Shown here in pieces: positions 17,510-26,700 of a stretch of 64,000 nucleotides of DNA. A model generated the notes under the pieces. It was given only the letters and a program-made list of their open reading frames with translations. It did not search any database and was not told where the DNA came from. This DNA is from Actinacidiphila alni (GTDB lineage: Bacteria; Actinomycetota; Actinomycetes; Streptomycetales; Streptomycetaceae): NCBI RefSeq assembly GCF_900112845.1, contig NZ_FONG01000002.1, positions 558,001 through 622,000 on the forward strand, in the 5' to 3' direction. Position 1 is the first letter of the stretch, and each line of letters begins with the position of its first letter. A program made the translations under genes and the position numbers.

Positions 17510-19881
17510 GTGGCATCACCGTGAACCAGATCAATGGCGGGGTCTTTATCGGCTTCGTTGTCCAGGGGCAGAACATCACCCTGACGCTCCCCGACCGCCC
17601 GGATCCTGCACTCGCCGGACTGCCCCGGCGATCGGCGACCTTCGCGGGGCGGCGTGCGGAATTGGAACAAACCCTGGCCGCCCTGGCACCGGACGCACCC
17701 GAGGAGACACCGGCCACCGTTGCCGTGTCCGGACTCGCCGGCGTAGGCAAGACCGAACTGATCCTGCAGGCAGCCCACCGAGCGTCGCGTGAGGCGGGGT
17801 GGTTTCCCGGCGGAGTCCTCTTTGTTGACATGCACGGCTATGACGAGGGTCGTCAGGTGTCGCCGAAACGGGCTCTCCGCACTCTCCTCCGGGCGCTTGG
17901 TATCCCTCCGGAACACGTTCCTCAGCGGACGGAGGACCGGGCGCTCGTCTACCGCTCCGTGCTTACCGCACTTGCGGATGCGGGGCGACGGGTCCTGGTC
18001 GTCCTGGACGACGTCCCGGCCACAGACAAGTTGCATCACCTCCTGCCGGGCGACAGTAGTACGGGCACGCTCATCTCCTCGCGGCACTCTCTCGCGGAAC
18101 TGGACGCCCTGGTGTTGAGCCTGCGGGAGCTGTCGGTGGACGAGGGAAGAGAACTGCTGGGCGCTGCCCTGCGCATAGCGCTGCCCGAGGACACGAGAGC
18201 CACACAAGAGACGGATCAAGTCGGCCGGGTCGTGTCCCTGTGCGGGGGTCTGCCACTGGCTTTGCGGATCCTGGCGTCACTGCTTGTGGACGTGCCGACG
18301 CGACCTGTGTCCGAGCTACGGCAGGATCTCGAGGATGCACACTCCAGGCTCTCCGTGCTGAGCCGCGAGAAACGCGCTGTGGAGGCGGCCTTCGAACTGT
18401 CCTACCGAAGGCTCACCAAGGACCAGGCCAAGTTCTTCCGGCTGATGTCCTTGCACCCAGGACCGGACTTCTCCACCGAAGCGGCCGTCCAGTTGTACGG
18501 AGAGAGCCCGGAGGAGGCCGAGCGGATCTTGCTTGACCTGGCCCGCCGGCATCTGGTCGAGCCGCGGGAACCGTACGGCCGCTGGCGTCAGCACAATCTT
18601 GTACGTCTGTACTCACGTCAACGGCTCAAAGAAGGCGACGACTCCTGGGGCGAATCCCTTATGCGTCTCCTTGCTCACTTCTACGGGACGGCAACGCTGG
18701 CGTGCGAAACACTGTTCCGGCCGGGGGCCTCGGATCCGGCGGTGGACGTCCGATTCGCCGACCGGACAGCGGCGCTGTGCTGGCTGGAGGAGGAACGTGA
18801 CACGCTCGTCGCCGCTGCCGTCTGGGCGCACGCAGCCGAAGACGACCTGACCTGCGCCGCTCTGGCCGTACCCGTCTCGCAGTTCCTCGCGGAGATGCGG
18901 TATTTGGAGGATGCCAGAGCTGTGCTGGAGACGGGCATCAGGTCGAGCCGAAGAGCCAAGGATGATTTCCGTGAAGCCGCCCTGCTGAGCTCTCTCGGCA
19001 TCGTGCTCCGAGATATGCGCAAGTTGCGGAAGTCTGTACGCTGTCACAACAAGTCGATCAAGATCTGCAAAAGGATGGACGATCGGCGAGCCCTGGCCGG
19101 CGCCCTTAACAACCTCGGCCTTTCGCTTCATGAAAGGCGCAAGTTTCAGCAGGCCGTGGTGTCTCATGCCGAGGCCGCACGGCTGTTCAAGCAGGTTGGA
19201 GAGCAGCTCGGGGTAGCAAGCGCCCTGATTAATTCGAGCGAGACCCTTATCGAGCTGGATCAGTTCGAGCAAGCGGCCCAGGTCCTCCGCAAGGCCGTCA
19301 AGATATTCCAGAAGCATGGTGACCTCCGTGGTTACGCCAAGGCGCTGGGCACTCTGGCAAAAGTGACACGTAACGACGGAATGGCCGAACAGGCGGTCGA
19401 GCTGCACAAGCGTGCGCTTGCGGTGTCGGACGGCCTTCTCATGCCTCACGAGCGGGCAGTGGAACTGGCCAACCTCGCGGGGTCGTTTGTCGCAGCTGGA
19501 GACTTCGGCGCTGCCCTGACCGCGCAGCAGGAGGCGCTGGATATTTTCCGGGACTTGACGGACCGCCGTGGCGAGGCGATGACTTTGGGAAATATGGCTG
19601 TTGTCCGGCAGAAGCAGCGCAGATGGAACAGGGCTGTGCGACTGCACACGCTCGCTCTGGAAGCTTTTCTCGAGAGCAATGATGATCACAGCACGGCGAG
19701 TGAGCTCAGCAACCTCGCTCACGCGCTCCTCCAAGTCGGCCGCAACGCCGAGGCCCTGGAGAATTTCGAGCTTGCTGTCGATCTTTATCATCATATCGGC
19801 GATGAGAAGCGGGCTGCCGACACGTCCGAGCTGATCGACCAGGTGCGACGCCGGATCGGAGTCGGTCTGCGGTCCGCGTAG
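17506..19881 (+). CDS. NB-ARC-TPR (NLR-like STAND) protein with N-terminal amyloid-type motif
   Basis: This is a 791-residue signal-transduction ATPase. The N-terminus (residues 7-20) reads NQINGGVFIGFVVQ, a short Gly-rich motif also found at the C-terminus of the next protein. An NB-ARC module follows, with the P-loop GLAGVGKT (76-83), Walker B VLVVLDD near 165, the GLPLAL motif near 250 and an MHD-like QHN near 365. Several TPR-type helix pairs occupy about 430-780 and would sense the trigger. Proteins of this plan act as intracellular receptors that assemble when triggered. The preceding unknown gene overlaps by four bases and a small effector-like gene starts 34 bp downstream. The role in immunity or regulated cell death is inferred from architecture. 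Confidence 0.9.
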   Translation: MSGITVNQINGGVFIGFVVQGQNITLTLPDRPDPALAGLPRRSATFAGRRAELEQTLAALAPDAPEETPATVAVSGLAGVGKTELILQAAHRASREAGWFPGGVLFVDMHGYDEGRQVSPKRALRTLLRALGIPPEHVPQRTEDRALVYRSVLTALADAGRRVLVVLDDVPATDKLHHLLPGDSSTGTLISSRHSLAELDALVLSLRELSVDEGRELLGAALRIALPEDTRATQETDQVGRVVSLCGGLPLALRILASLLVDVPTRPVSELRQDLEDAHSRLSVLSREKRAVEAAFELSYRRLTKDQAKFFRLMSLHPGPDFSTEAAVQLYGESPEEAERILLDLARRHLVEPREPYGRWRQHNLVRLYSRQRLKEGDDSWGESLMRLLAHFYGTATLACETLFRPGASDPAVDVRFADRTAALCWLEEERDTLVAAAVWAHAAEDDLTCAALAVPVSQFLAEMRYLEDARAVLETGIRSSRRAKDDFREAALLSSLGIVLRDMRKLRKSVRCHNKSIKICKRMDDRRALAGALNNLGLSLHERRKFQQAVVSHAEAARLFKQVGEQLGVASALINSSETLIELDQFEQAAQVLRKAVKIFQKHGDLRGYAKALGTLAKVTRNDGMAEQAVELHKRALAVSDGLLMPHERAVELANLAGSFVAAGDFGAALTAQQEALDIFRDLTDRRGEAMTLGNMAVVRQKQRRWNRAVRLHTLALEAFLESNDDHSTASELSNLAHALLQVGRNAEALENFELAVDLYHHIGDEKRAADTSELIDQVRRRIGVGLRSA

Positions 19882-19915
19882 GCCAGGGAAGCCACTAGGT
19901 GATGGGCAGGTAGCA

Positions 19916-20326
19916 GTGGTCGAGATCGCAGTTGGTTGCGTACTTGGGTGGCTGTTCCGCAAGGTCCGACGAGTCGGGGAACAGGCTGACGCCGAGGTCG
20001 ATCGTTCGCTTGACGTCGGAATGAGCAGGGTGCACGAGTTGGTCAGTCGGAAGCTGGGAGAGGAGCCTGCGCTGTTGCGAGCGGAAGAGGAACGGGATGC
20101 GGGGCGTGACAGCCCCTCTTCGCGGACCCGCCAGCGCTTGGAACTGGCCTTGGAAGATGCAGTGGAGCATGACGCAGAGTTCGCCAGGGCGCTTCGCGAG
20201 ATTCTGGACGACCTCCCTGGGGCGGCGGAGGTGACCAGCGACCGAGTCCACAATGAGATCAGTGGCGGCACCTTTTTCGGTCGGGTCGTGCAAACCGGAA
20301 CGTACAGGAGCCCTGAATCGGGCTGA
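19916..20326 (+). CDS. Small effector-like protein with C-terminal amyloid-type motif
   Basis: This is a 136-residue protein. It begins with a hydrophobic or amphipathic helix (about 2-15, VEIAVGCVLGWLF) followed by charged helices (about 20-100). After a short linker it ends in NEISGGTFFGRVVQ (113-126), which matches residues 7-20 of the upstream NLR-like protein in the pattern NxIxGGxFxGxVVQ. This layout (membrane-active helical domain plus C-terminal motif) fits Bell-type membrane effectors triggered by amyloid templating from an NLR partner. The GTG start has GGCAGG five bases upstream. The gene is 34 bp downstream of the NLR gene and is probably co-transcribed. Toxic membrane activity is inferred, not visible. 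Confidence 0.82.
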   Translation: MVEIAVGCVLGWLFRKVRRVGEQADAEVDRSLDVGMSRVHELVSRKLGEEPALLRAEEERDAGRDSPSSRTRQRLELALEDAVEHDAEFARALREILDDLPGAAEVTSDRVHNEISGGTFFGRVVQTGTYRSPESG

Positions 20327-20545
20327 GCGGGCCGGTGGGCTTGTGATCGCGAGCGCCTATCCGCGGATGCGGTTCAGGACGTGGTGCATGACGTGGGTGG
20401 GGAGGGAGGGGGTGGAGGCGGCCGGGGCGGCGGTCGCCCGGTCGTGCGGGAGGTACGGAAATCAGCCGGCGGACCTCGGGCTCCTCGTCCCGGCCGAGCG
20501 GCGTCACGAGGTCCGGGGGCAGCGCGCGGACGGGGGAGGGGGCGT

Positions 20546-21002
20546 ATGGGGCTCGGCTACAGCTACGAGATCGTCGTACCCGCGGGCGGTGTCGGCAAGG
20601 CGCTGGCCCAAGTGGCGGCGTCGGCGCGCGCCGGCCGACGGGCTCGACGTCGATCCGCTCGGTCGCGTCGCGATCGGATACGTCTACCTGACCGTGGAGT
20701 TCGCGCGCCCGTCGGCTCCGGGCTTCGCCTCGCTGGACTTCATGGCGGCGACCACGCGGATGAGCCTGCTCTTCGAGCGCTCGGCGAGCGTCCGCGAGGT
20801 GTTCACCGGCCTCACGGCGGCGAGCGGCGGGGTGTGCTGCCTGCTCGACAAGGAGTGCGTGGAGTACAGGGTGTACCGGCTGAACGGCGAGGCGGTACGG
20901 GAGACCGTTCCCGGCCCGCGGTTCGCGGATATGGATGAGCTGGCGGCCGTATGGCGGCGACCGGACGCGCACGGCCGGGGTACGCACCGGCCGCTGCCGT
21001 AG
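20546..21002 (+). pseudogene. Frameshifted gene for a conserved-type unknown protein
   Basis: A good ribosome site (GGGGGAGGGGG) precedes ATG 20546, which opens MGLGYSYEIVVPAGGVGKAL in one frame. The coding signal moves to another frame at about 20625-20650 and continues as ADGLDVDPLGRVAIGYVYLT to the stop at 21002. The two halves look like parts of one protein of about 150 residues, so one base was gained or two were lost. It could also be a sequencing error. The function is unknown. Confidence 0.65.
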
Positions 21003-21081
21003 CGGGTCTTGTGGGCACGTCGCTGCGCGTGGTGCTCTTGTGACGCACGGGGCAACGGAAGCGAAGGAGGTGCACGGATCC

Positions 21082-21675
21082 ATGATCAAGCGCATAGTCG
21101 CCGTGGCGGCGCTGCTGCCGGCCGCGCTGGGTGTCACGTCCGGGGTCGCGTCGGCGCAGGCCGCGCCGAAGGCGCCGTCGGCCGTGGTCACGCTGACCTA
21201 CGACGCACGGCAGGCGGGTACGTGGTCGGCCGCGATCACGCGGGGCGTCGCGAACTGGAACAGCGCCGTCCACAACGTCCGGCTCCAGCCGGTGAGTTCG
21301 GGCGGCAGGGCGGACTTCGTCTACACCGCGACCAGCGGCTGGCCGCAGACGACCCTCGGCCCGATCGTCCCCGGCGGACGTCGCGGCCAGGTCCAGCTCG
21401 GCCAGGAGGCGGTCGACGAGGGGTACGACGTGACCCGTATCGCGGCCCACGAGACCGGCCACATCCTCGGCCTCCTCGACGATTACAGCGGCCCCTGCTC
21501 CGAGTTGATGTCCGGCCACGGCCCCGGCACCGCCTGCACCAACGCCGTCCCGAACGCCGCAGAGGCCGCGGAGGTCGACGCCAACTACGCCAACGGCGCG
21601 GCGGCGGCCCGGCCGCACCACGAGCAGATCGTGATCGACATCTGGTCCCCGGAGAACGTGGCGCGTTCGCGCTGA
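21082..21675 (+). CDS. snpA: Snapalysin-type secreted zinc metalloprotease
   Basis: This is a 197-residue secreted peptidase of family M7. The ATG at 21082 lies behind AAGGAGG with long spacing, and a signal peptide ends near residue 27 (ASAQA). The zinc motif HETGHILGLLDDY (H123, E124, H127, D133) followed by SGPCSELMSG is diagnostic of snapalysins, which use Asp as third zinc ligand. It cleaves extracellular proteins and is secreted during Streptomyces growth. Snapalysin genes usually sit beside a divergent LysR-type activator, but none is present here, so its regulation must differ or act from elsewhere. Confidence 0.93.
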   Translation: MIKRIVAVAALLPAALGVTSGVASAQAAPKAPSAVVTLTYDARQAGTWSAAITRGVANWNSAVHNVRLQPVSSGGRADFVYTATSGWPQTTLGPIVPGGRRGQVQLGQEAVDEGYDVTRIAAHETGHILGLLDDYSGPCSELMSGHGPGTACTNAVPNAAEAAEVDANYANGAAAARPHHEQIVIDIWSPENVARSR

Positions 21676-21701
21676 GCGTTCCCCGCGTCGACGGCGTACC
21701 G

Positions 21702-21737
21702 CTGATCGAGTTGATCGAGTTGATCGAGTCGATCGAC
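21702..21737 (+). repeat. 9-bp tandem repeat encoding Ile-Glu-Leu steps
   Basis: Four copies of a TTGATCGAG-type 9-bp unit encode LIE-LIE-LIE-SID at the start of the following small gene. The expansion falls exactly where the start of that gene is unclear. Confidence 0.75.
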
Positions 21738-22112
21738 AGCTTCGAGATCGCCGCGCGGATGCGGCCGGCGGGCGAGGCGTACGGCGGCCTGTCCCGGACC
21801 ACTACCGGTTCGGGCCGCCGGACGGCTGCTGGACGGCTGCTGGACGACCACTTTCCCGGGCGGCCCTCCGTGGCGGTGGACCATGGGACGGCTCTGCTCG
21901 CGTGCGAGTGCGGCGAGTTGGGGTGCCGGCCGCTCATGGCCCGGGTCACGGTGACGCCCGGCCCGGTGACCTGGGACTCCTTCGGGCAGCCGCACCGCAC
22001 GCGGCGCGATTGCACGGCGTTCGGGCCGTTCCGGTTCGACCACGAACAGTACGAGGCCGCGCCGCGGGCACTGGTCGCCGAGGCGGATCCCGAACCGGGA
22101 AATTTGGTCTAG
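21711..22112 (+). CDS. Small conserved-type unknown protein with CxCxxxxC motif, start unclear
   Basis: This unknown protein has about 133 residues. It contains CECGELGCRPLMARV and TWDSFGQPHR, which look like a conserved cytosolic family common in Streptomyces; the cysteines may bind metal. The product of the reading frame is convincing (protein-like composition and motif blocks) but the start is not. The conserved-looking sequence extends upstream through PRVDGVPL, where no ATG, GTG or TTG is available in frame. TTG 21711 and ATG 21759 are alternatives. Either an unusual start is used, or the 5' end was damaged, possibly by the 9-bp expansion. The gene starts next to the snapalysin stop. Confidence 0.55.
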   Translation: MIELIESIDSFEIAARMRPAGEAYGGLSRTTTGSGRRTAAGRLLDDHFPGRPSVAVDHGTALLACECGELGCRPLMARVTVTPGPVTWDSFGQPHRTRRDCTAFGPFRFDHEQYEAAPRALVAEADPEPGNLV

Positions 22113-22116
22113 TCCT
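22105..22116. promoter_or_regulatory. DasR-type (dre-like) operator at the chitinase promoter
   Basis: TGGTCTAGTCCT matches 10 of 12 bases of the DasR-type palindrome TGGTCTAGACCA. It overlaps the stop of the preceding gene and lies 96 bp before the chitinase start. DasR represses chitin and GlcNAc genes in streptomycetes. Confidence 0.65.
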
Positions 22117-22141
22117 CTTGACGCGGCGCGCCGCGCGCGGT

Positions 22142-22155
22142 TTGGTACGTACCAA
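22142..22155. promoter_or_regulatory. Perfect 14-bp palindrome upstream of the chitinase
   Basis: TTGGTACGTACCAA is a perfect palindrome 56 bp before the chitinase start and 25 bp after the DasR-like site. It looks like a second operator. The binding protein is unknown. Confidence 0.6.
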
Positions 22156-22211
22156 CTCGGGCCCGAGAGAAGCACAGCTCCCCCCACCACTCCACGCCGA
22201 GGGGCTTTTCC

Positions 22212-23459
22212 ATGCGCCTTGCGAAATGGGCGGCTTCGGCCGCCGCGCTCACGCTCGCGACCGCCGGTGCGGTCGTCGCCATGGCCGCCGACGGCAATGC
22301 CGCGTCGACCGATGTCTATGCAGTGGCCCCGTACGTCGACATGTCGAACAGCCAGGAGGGCCTGCTCGACACCGCGATCACCGGGCACGGCCTCAAGTCG
22401 TACACGGCGGCCTTCGTCCTCGGTTCGGGCTGCAACCAGATCTGGGGCGACACGCTCCCGGTCGGGAACGACTCCTTCACCGACCCGCTGATCGCGAAGG
22501 CGAAGGCCGAGGGCGCCTCGCTGATCATCTCCTCCGGCGGCGCCGCCGGCCTGCCGCTGGCGTGGACGTGCTCCAACCAGAGCGCGATCGAGGCCGGTTA
22601 CCAGGCCCTGATCAACGACTACGGCGTCACGCAGCTGGACTTCGACATCGAGGGCGCCGCCGTCGCCGACACCGCCGCCGCGACGCGGCAGATGCAGGCG
22701 ATGAAGGACCTGAAGGCGTCCAACCCGAATCTGAAGTTCTCGGTCACGCTGCCGGTGCTGGCGAGCGGGCTCACCAACGACGGCGTCAACATCGTCAAGG
22801 CCGCCAAGACCGTGGGCGTCAAGATCGACGTGGTCAACATCATGACCATGGACTTCTACTCGGGCACCGGCACCGAGATGGGCCAGGGCTCGGTCTCCGC
22901 CGCGCAGGCCACGATGGCGCAGATGCAGGCGGTGGACTCCGGCTACGGCTACGGCAACCTCGGCATCACGCCGATGATCGGCAAGAACGACGACGGTTCG
23001 ACGTTCACGCTCGCCGACGCCCAGACCGTGGTCAACTTCGCCTCGCAGCACGGCGTCGGGCGGCTGGCCTTCTGGGCGGTCACCCGCGACCAGCAGTGCG
23101 GCGGCGGCGCCAACTCGCTGTCCACGTGCAGCCAGATCAGCCAGAGCCAACTGGCCTTCACCGACGCCTTCCTGGCGTACGCGGGCGGCTCCGGCGGTAC
23201 GTCAGGCGGGACCACGAACGGTGGCACCACCACCGGCGGTACGACCACGGGCGGCACCACCACCGGCGGTACGACGAACGGCGGCACCACCGGCGGCACC
23301 AGCTGCACCACCGCCTCCTGGAGCTCCTCGGCCGTCTACGTCGGCGGCAACACCGTCTCCTGGAAGGGCCACAACTGGAAGGCCAAGTGGTGGACGCAGG
23401 GCGAGGAGCCCGGCACCACCGGCGAGTGGGGCGTCTGGCAGGACCTCGGCGCCTGCTGA
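22212..23459 (+). CDS. Secreted GH18 chitinase with C-terminal chitin-binding domain
   Basis: This is a 415-residue secreted chitinase. A signal peptide (about 1-31) is followed by a GH18 TIM-barrel domain (about 33-320) with the catalytic pattern D143-F-D145-I-E147, then a Gly/Thr-rich linker (about 325-365) and a CBM5/12 chitin-binding domain at the end (WSSSAVYVGG to GVWQDL). It hydrolyses beta-1,4-GlcNAc chains outside the cell. The ribosome site GAGGGG lies 7 bases before the ATG. A DasR-like operator and a second palindrome lie upstream, suggesting repression by the GlcNAc regulator. A strong hairpin terminator follows. Confidence 0.95.
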   Translation: MRLAKWAASAAALTLATAGAVVAMAADGNAASTDVYAVAPYVDMSNSQEGLLDTAITGHGLKSYTAAFVLGSGCNQIWGDTLPVGNDSFTDPLIAKAKAEGASLIISSGGAAGLPLAWTCSNQSAIEAGYQALINDYGVTQLDFDIEGAAVADTAAATRQMQAMKDLKASNPNLKFSVTLPVLASGLTNDGVNIVKAAKTVGVKIDVVNIMTMDFYSGTGTEMGQGSVSAAQATMAQMQAVDSGYGYGNLGITPMIGKNDDGSTFTLADAQTVVNFASQHGVGRLAFWAVTRDQQCGGGANSLSTCSQISQSQLAFTDAFLAYAGGSGGTSGGTTNGGTTTGGTTTGGTTTGGTTNGGTTGGTSCTTASWSSSAVYVGGNTVSWKGHNWKAKWWTQGEEPGTTGEWGVWQDLGAC

Positions 23460-23514
23460 TCCCTTGCTGATCCCTTCCTGAACGTGCGCTGATCACGAGC
23501 TGATCCGGCTCACC

Positions 23515-23550
23515 CCGCGGCCGGGCTCCCCCCAAGGAGCCCGGCCGCGG
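23515..23550. terminator. Terminator after the chitinase gene
   Basis: A perfect 15-bp stem (23515-23529 with 23536-23550) closes a 6-base loop, 55 bp after the chitinase stop. Confidence 0.85.
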
Positions 23551-23692
23551 CCCGTTCCGCCCCCTGTTGTGCGGATTCCGTTCGCCCCTCGTACGCCTTC
23601 TCCGTGTCTGATGGTGGACGTCTGTGACTGCGGCGGTGATACTGCCGCTAGTCCACTGCCGTTCCGCTTCCGCACCGTCCGGCGCTGATCTT

Positions 23693-23704
23693 GACAACGT
23701 TGTC
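23693..23704. promoter_or_regulatory. LacI-family-type operator upstream of the GH92-PAP2 gene
   Basis: GACAACGTTGTC is a perfect 12-bp palindrome with the central AACGTT typical of LacI-family sites, 54 bp before the GTG start. It is related in its core to the operators upstream of the GH2 gene. Confidence 0.65.
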
Positions 23705-23757
23705 CAGAGATCGCGCGCCGGACGCGTACGGGAGTGCCATGCCGCCGGAGAGGTCAC

Positions 23758-26700
23758 GTGCCCACCAGATCCGCATACCCACCGCCCGGCGCGCTGCCGC
23801 CCGGGACCGCCCGCCGCCGGCCGCGACCGCTGCGGACCACCGTCGCCGCGCTGCTCGCCGGCACCCTCGGCCTGGCCGCCCTCGCGGGCACGGCCGTCGC
23901 GGCGCCCGGCGCCGACTCGGCGAAGTCCGGCGGCAGTTCCAGCGGTACGGACTACACCAAGCTGGTCGACCCGTTCGTGTCGACGGCCGGCGACGACGGC
24001 AACGACCTGCCGGGCGCCGAGGCTCCGCACAGCCTGGCCAAGGTCAATCCGATGACCACGCCGAACCGCAACCACGCGGGCTACGACTACAACGAGGACC
24101 ACATCGCGGGCTTCACCGCCACCGACCTCGACGGCGTCGGCGGTTCGGGCGGCGGCGGCGACCTGCTGGTGGTCCCGACGTCCGTGACGTACGACAAGCG
24201 GCCCGCGCCGGGCACGTACGCGCACAGCTACAGCCACGACGACGAGGACGCCTCGCCCGGTTACTACCGGGTCGGCCTCGGAAACGTCTCCGGCAGCGCG
24301 TCCGCCGTGACGCAGGGGCCGGGCACGATCGACGCCGAGACGACGGCGACGACGCGCACCGCGCTGGAGCGCTACCGCTTCCCGGCCGGTTCGAGCCCCG
24401 AACTCGTCCTGGACCTCGCGAACAACTTCACCAGCCGCACCCGCTCCACGCTGAAGGCGACGACGCTCCCGGACGGCACGACGTCGATCACCGGACTGAT
24501 CGCGGGCTCCTTCAACGGGGCCTCGTACCAGATGTATTACGCGGCCACCACGAACGTGCCCGTCACGTCGCTGAAGAGCTGGGGCGCGAACGGCACGCTG
24601 AGCGACGCCACGTCGCAGGACGCCGCCGACACCGGCGCGGTGCTCGGCTTCGACAAGGCGGCGGGCGGCGACATCGAGCTGCGCGTCACGCTGTCGCCGA
24701 TCAGCGCGGAACAGGCCGTCACCGACCAGAAGAACGAGGTCGGCAGCCTCACCTTCGACCAGGCGCGGGCCCGTACCAAGGCGGAGTGGAACAGCTCGCT
24801 CGGCGCGGTCGACGTGCACGCCTCGGCGGCGGCCGACCCGAAGTCGACGCTGACCAAGGAGTTCTACACGCACCTGTACCGGATGTACGCGCTGCCGGTG
24901 AACGCCACCAGCACCAGCGGGACTTACCGGGGCGCGGACGGCGCGGTGCACCGTACGAACGGCTTCACGTACTACGACGGCTGGTCCACCTGGGACGACT
25001 TCCGCAAGTATTCGGTGGAGGCGTACATCGACCCGGCCACGTACCGGGACATGGTGCAGTCGCTGATCGAGCTGTTCGCCGACGCGCACGCGGCGGGCAA
25101 GAGCCTGGGCAGCCTCACCCACTCGGTGCCGACGGTCCGTTGGGAACGCTCGGCGGTGGTGATCGCGGACGCGGTGTCGAAGGGCTACAAGAACTTCGAC
25201 CGGCTGGACGAGGCGTATCCCGCGCTGCTGTCCTACGCCGGGTACTACACGGGCGCGCAGTTGCGGCAGGGCTACGTCTCAGGCGACCCGGGCACGACCG
25301 TGCAGCGCGGCTACGACCAGTGGGCGCTGTCGGTGATCGCGGGCGCGCTCGGCAAGGACGCGGACGCCGCCAAGCTGCGTACGCAGTCCACGATGGCGAT
25401 CGACAACCTGGTCAAGTCCGGTGCCTGGACGGCGTCGGACGGCACGAAGGTCGGCCTGCTGACGCCGCGCGCGACCGGCGGCGACTGGCAGGCCGCGGAC
25501 TACGAGAAGTTCGAGGCGGCCGGCCTCTACCAGGGCACGCTGTGGCAGTACCACTGGTACGACGCCTACGACATGGGCGGCCTGATCAAGGCGATGGGCG
25601 GCGCGAAGGCCGGAAAGGCCGCCGTGGAGCACATGTTCGGCGAGGACTCCGCCACGAACGACGGCTCCACGATGCTGCACTCCAACGCCAACGAGATCGA
25701 CCTCCAGGCGCCGTACCTCTTCAACTACGTGGGCGAGCCGAGCCTGACGCAGAAGTGGGTCCGGCAGATCTACACCGGCAGCACCTGGAACCGCTACATC
25801 GCGACCGGCTCCACCAATGAAGCCCCCAGCGGCGGCGGCGAGTTCACCCCGCCGGTGAACACCCAGGTCTACAAGCTCGCCCCGGACGGCTTCCTGCCGA
25901 CGATGGACAACGACGCGGGCACCATGTCCACGATGTTCGTCGCCGCGGCCCTCGGCCTGTTCCCGGTGACCGCGGGCTCCAGCCAGTTCCAGATCGGCAG
26001 CCCCTTCTTCGACTCCACGACGATCACCTACGCGAACGGCAGCCGCTTCACGGTCAAGGCCGACGGCGTCTCCGCCAGCAAGTTCTACGTGCAGGGCGCG
26101 ACCCTCAACGGCAAGCGCTTCGACAACACCTGGCTGGACTATTCGCAGATCATCGCGGGCGGCACCCTGGACTTCACGATGGGCGCGAAGCCCTCGCAGT
26201 GGGGCGCCCGCACCCAGCCCGCGTATTCGCTCGACACCGACAACGGCGGTACGGGCGGCGGCAGTCACGGCGGTACGGTCGTCTCCGCGCGGCCCGCGAG
26301 CGTCGCGACCGGCACGGACGGCTCCGTCCACGGCAGCGTCCAGCTCACCCTGAACGGACCGGCGGACTTCGCCGCCCGCAAGGGCACCAGCCTCACCGGC
26401 ACCGGGGCGGCGACCGTCACGGGACTGCCCGCCGGGGTCCGCGCCGATCTGCGCGTCGCCGGCCGGCAGACCGCGACGCTGAGCCTTTCCGGCACGGCGA
26501 AGACCGACGCGCGGTACACCATCGCCTTCCGCGACACGGCCTTCGCGCACGGCACGCGCGCCTCGACCGTGACCGGCACCGGAGTCTCCGCGACCGACCC
26601 GCTGCTGCTGTCGGCCGCGGCGGTCTACCGGGCGGGCCTGAGCACGCTGGTGGACCAGGCGTCCCTGGTGCGCAGCGGCAATTACTCCGACGGCTCCTGG

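Noticed and set aside
14628-20326. Island as a prophage or integrated plasmid because of the ParB-like gene
   Set aside because: No integrase, replication or phage structural gene and no attachment repeat were found; only an accessory island can be claimed.
23195-23310. Short GGC/ACC repeats near the chitinase end, possible array
   Set aside because: They encode the Gly/Thr linker of the chitinase; there are no spacers of constant length, so this is not a CRISPR array.
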